Positions 14,516-15,540 of a stretch of 15,540 bases of DNA are shown piece after piece. The position numbers and the translations under genes are program-made. The DNA comes from JBMNKL01 sp050261495. Its GTDB lineage: Bacteria > Bacillota > Clostridia > Acetivibrionales > DTU013. Under the pieces are notes generated by a model. The model was not told the DNA's origin. It saw only the letters and a list, made by a program, of their open reading frames with translations, and made no database searches. Position 1 is the stretch's first letter; every line of letters begins with the position of its first letter. The stretch covers positions 1-15,540 of the forward strand of contig JBLNDI010000054.1 in assembly GCA_050261495.1 (NCBI GenBank), written 5' to 3'.

Positions 14516-14524
14516 TAAGGTCAA
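14497..14524 (-). promoter_or_regulatory. Possible promoter of the YhcN-like gene
   Basis: On the minus strand TTGACC (14524-14519), 16 bases, then TACTAT (14502-14497). Its -10 lies within the right arm of the palindrome, so transcripts starting here would lack that arm and leave the ribosome site free. No clear sigma-G or sigma-F promoter was seen. Confidence 0.3.
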
Positions 14525-14541
14525 TCTATTTCTGGAATTAT

Positions 14542-15540
14542 TTACCTTTCATAATACGTGTACCCGCGCAAACCGTTATCGTACGCCCGCATGATTTCCC
14601 TGCGCTCGCTGGCGTTTATCCTGCCTTCGTGTATAGCGTTTTCGGCGGTTTCACGAAAACGCACCAGCATATCCTTCGGATCGAATTCAACATACGAAAG
14701 CACGTCGGCAACACTGTCGCCATGGATTTCCTTCACCAACTCGTAATTGCCGTCGGGATATATCCTCACGCTCACAACATTAGTATCCCCGAACAGGTTG
14801 TGCAGGTCTCCAAGTGTTTCCTGGTATGCTCCCACCAGGAACACTCCCAGGAAATAGTCGTCCCCGTTTTTCATTTCGTGCAGCGGCAGCGATGTCCTGA
14901 CATCGTGCAAATCAATAAAACGCTCTATCTTTCCGTCACAGTCGCAGGTTATGTCGGCGATGACGGCGTTGCGTTTCGGAAGCTCCAGCAGGCGATGCAC
15001 CGGCATTATAGGGAACAACTGGTCGATGGCCCAGCTATCCGGAAGCGATTGAAATACGGAGAAATTGCAGTAATAAATATCCGCGATCGCACTCTCTATA
15101 TCCTCAAGCTCCGGCGGGCTTTGTTTCAATTTTTTCTTTTCCTCGGCAATCTGGCTTATCGTGTTCCAGAAAATCTTTTCTGCAAGAGAGCGTTCGCGCA
15201 AACTGATCTTCCCGTGCTTGAACATCTCCCTTATCTCGTCCCTGTAATACAGGGCGTCATTGTAGCATTCCTGGATATTTTTAAGAGTAAGGCTCTTATA
15301 AACCTCATAAAGGTTTTGCAGCTGCTCCGACATGCTCTCGTCAACTTTATCAGGCACTTCATATTCTTCAAATTTCTCGACATTCAGCACGTTAAACAGA
15401 AGCACCGAGTAATAAGCGACGGTTATCCTCCCTGATTCGGTGATTATGACCGGGTGCGGCACATTGCACGAATCCAGCGTTGTCATCACCGCTTCCACGA
15501 TGTCGGTGCAATATTCTTCTACCGTATAGTTGCGGCTGTT
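14542..15540 (-). CDS. speA: Biosynthetic arginine decarboxylase SpeA, C-terminal half (5' end outside window)
   Basis: PLP enzyme converting arginine to agmatine, the first step of arginine-derived polyamine synthesis. 332 C-terminal codons are present out of an expected 630-660. The fragment opens inside the barrel domain (YTVEEYCTDIVEAV, then PHPVIITESGRITVAYYSVL, as in SpeA) and passes through the helical insertion typical of the biosynthetic enzyme (EEYEVPDKVDES to IFWNTISQIAEEKKK). It then reaches ADITCDCDGKIERFI with the conserved Cys-Asp of the active site, and GAYQETLGDLHNLFGDTN in the C-terminal beta-barrel. It ends at a TAA at 14542. Together with the carboxyspermidine enzymes about 5 kb away it supports an arginine-agmatine-putrescine-spermidine route. 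Agmatinase is not in the window. Confidence 0.94.
   Translation of the reverse strand, partial: NSRNYTVEEYCTDIVEAVMTTLDSCNVPHPVIITESGRITVAYYSVLLFNVLNVEKFEEYEVPDKVDESMSEQLQNLYEVYKSLTLKNIQECYNDALYYRDEIREMFKHGKISLRERSLAEKIFWNTISQIAEEKKKLKQSPPELEDIESAIADIYYCNFSVFQSLPDSWAIDQLFPIMPVHRLLELPKRNAVIADITCDCDGKIERFIDLHDVRTSLPLHEMKNGDDYFLGVFLVGAYQETLGDLHNLFGDTNVVSVRIYPDGNYELVKEIHGDSVADVLSYVEFDPKDMLVRFRETAENAIHEGRINASERREIMRAYDNGLRGYTYYER

Noticed and set aside
14512..15435. 307-residue open frame antisense to speA
   Set aside because: The opposite strand encodes clear SpeA sequence; the antisense product shows no recognisable pattern and has no ribosome site.

Overview
The window looks like chromosomal DNA of a mid-GC, spore-forming, probably anaerobic member of the Clostridia. 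The support is a YhcN/YlaJ-type sporulation lipoprotein, a Met-rich coat-like protein behind a sigma-K-like promoter, an S-layer (SLH) surface protein, a class I hybrid-cluster protein with a small single-cluster ferredoxin, strong AGGAGG-type ribosome sites and Gram-positive lipid/SLH anchoring. I cannot name a genus from sequence alone. No phage, IS, CRISPR, rRNA or tRNA was seen.

Layout. (1) 1-3224, + strand: a large secreted SLH protein with Fn3-like domains and a Gly/Ala-rich beta-helix-type repeat region, closed by a strong terminator. (2) 5597-3311, - strand: YbjQ/UPF0145 protein, hybrid-cluster protein (hcp) and ferredoxin, a likely nitrosative/redox stress unit behind a TTGACA promoter. 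(3) 5945-6499, + strand: a small Met/Asn/Pro repeat, coat-like protein. (4) 9266-6819, - strand: carboxy(nor)spermidine dehydrogenase and carboxy(nor)spermidine decarboxylase, the SAM-independent route to spermidine, with a strong promoter and a possibly structured leader. (5) 10436-9522, -, and 10551-11759, +: a LysR regulator divergent from a long CofE-like (F420-0:glutamate ligase family) protein, with a perfect dyad between them that overlaps both predicted promoters. (6) 12415-11894, -: a flavodoxin-like protein. (7) 12980-12563, -: a wrecked peptidase C69/secernin-family gene that keeps only its two ends. (8) 13655-13104, -: MntP-type manganese exporter. (9) 14426-13818, -: YhcN/YlaJ lipoprotein, whose ribosome site lies in one arm of a long palindrome. 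(10) 15540-14542, -: C-terminal half of biosynthetic arginine decarboxylase (SpeA), running off the window.

How it fits together. SpeA makes agmatine, which an agmatinase or equivalent (not in this window) would convert to putrescine. The dehydrogenase/decarboxylase pair then adds an aminopropyl-type group from aspartate semialdehyde. This is a coherent polyamine theme even though the genes are about 5 kb apart. Non-coding DNA is unusually rich in short degenerate tandem repeats with palindromic GC-rich cores (6676-6807, 8011-8053, 12496-12559) and in dyads. No wholly new system is evident. The most interesting points are the CofE-like/LysR pair, the long palindrome over the yhcN-like start, the leader before the polyamine operon, and the coat-like gene with a sigma-K-like promoter.
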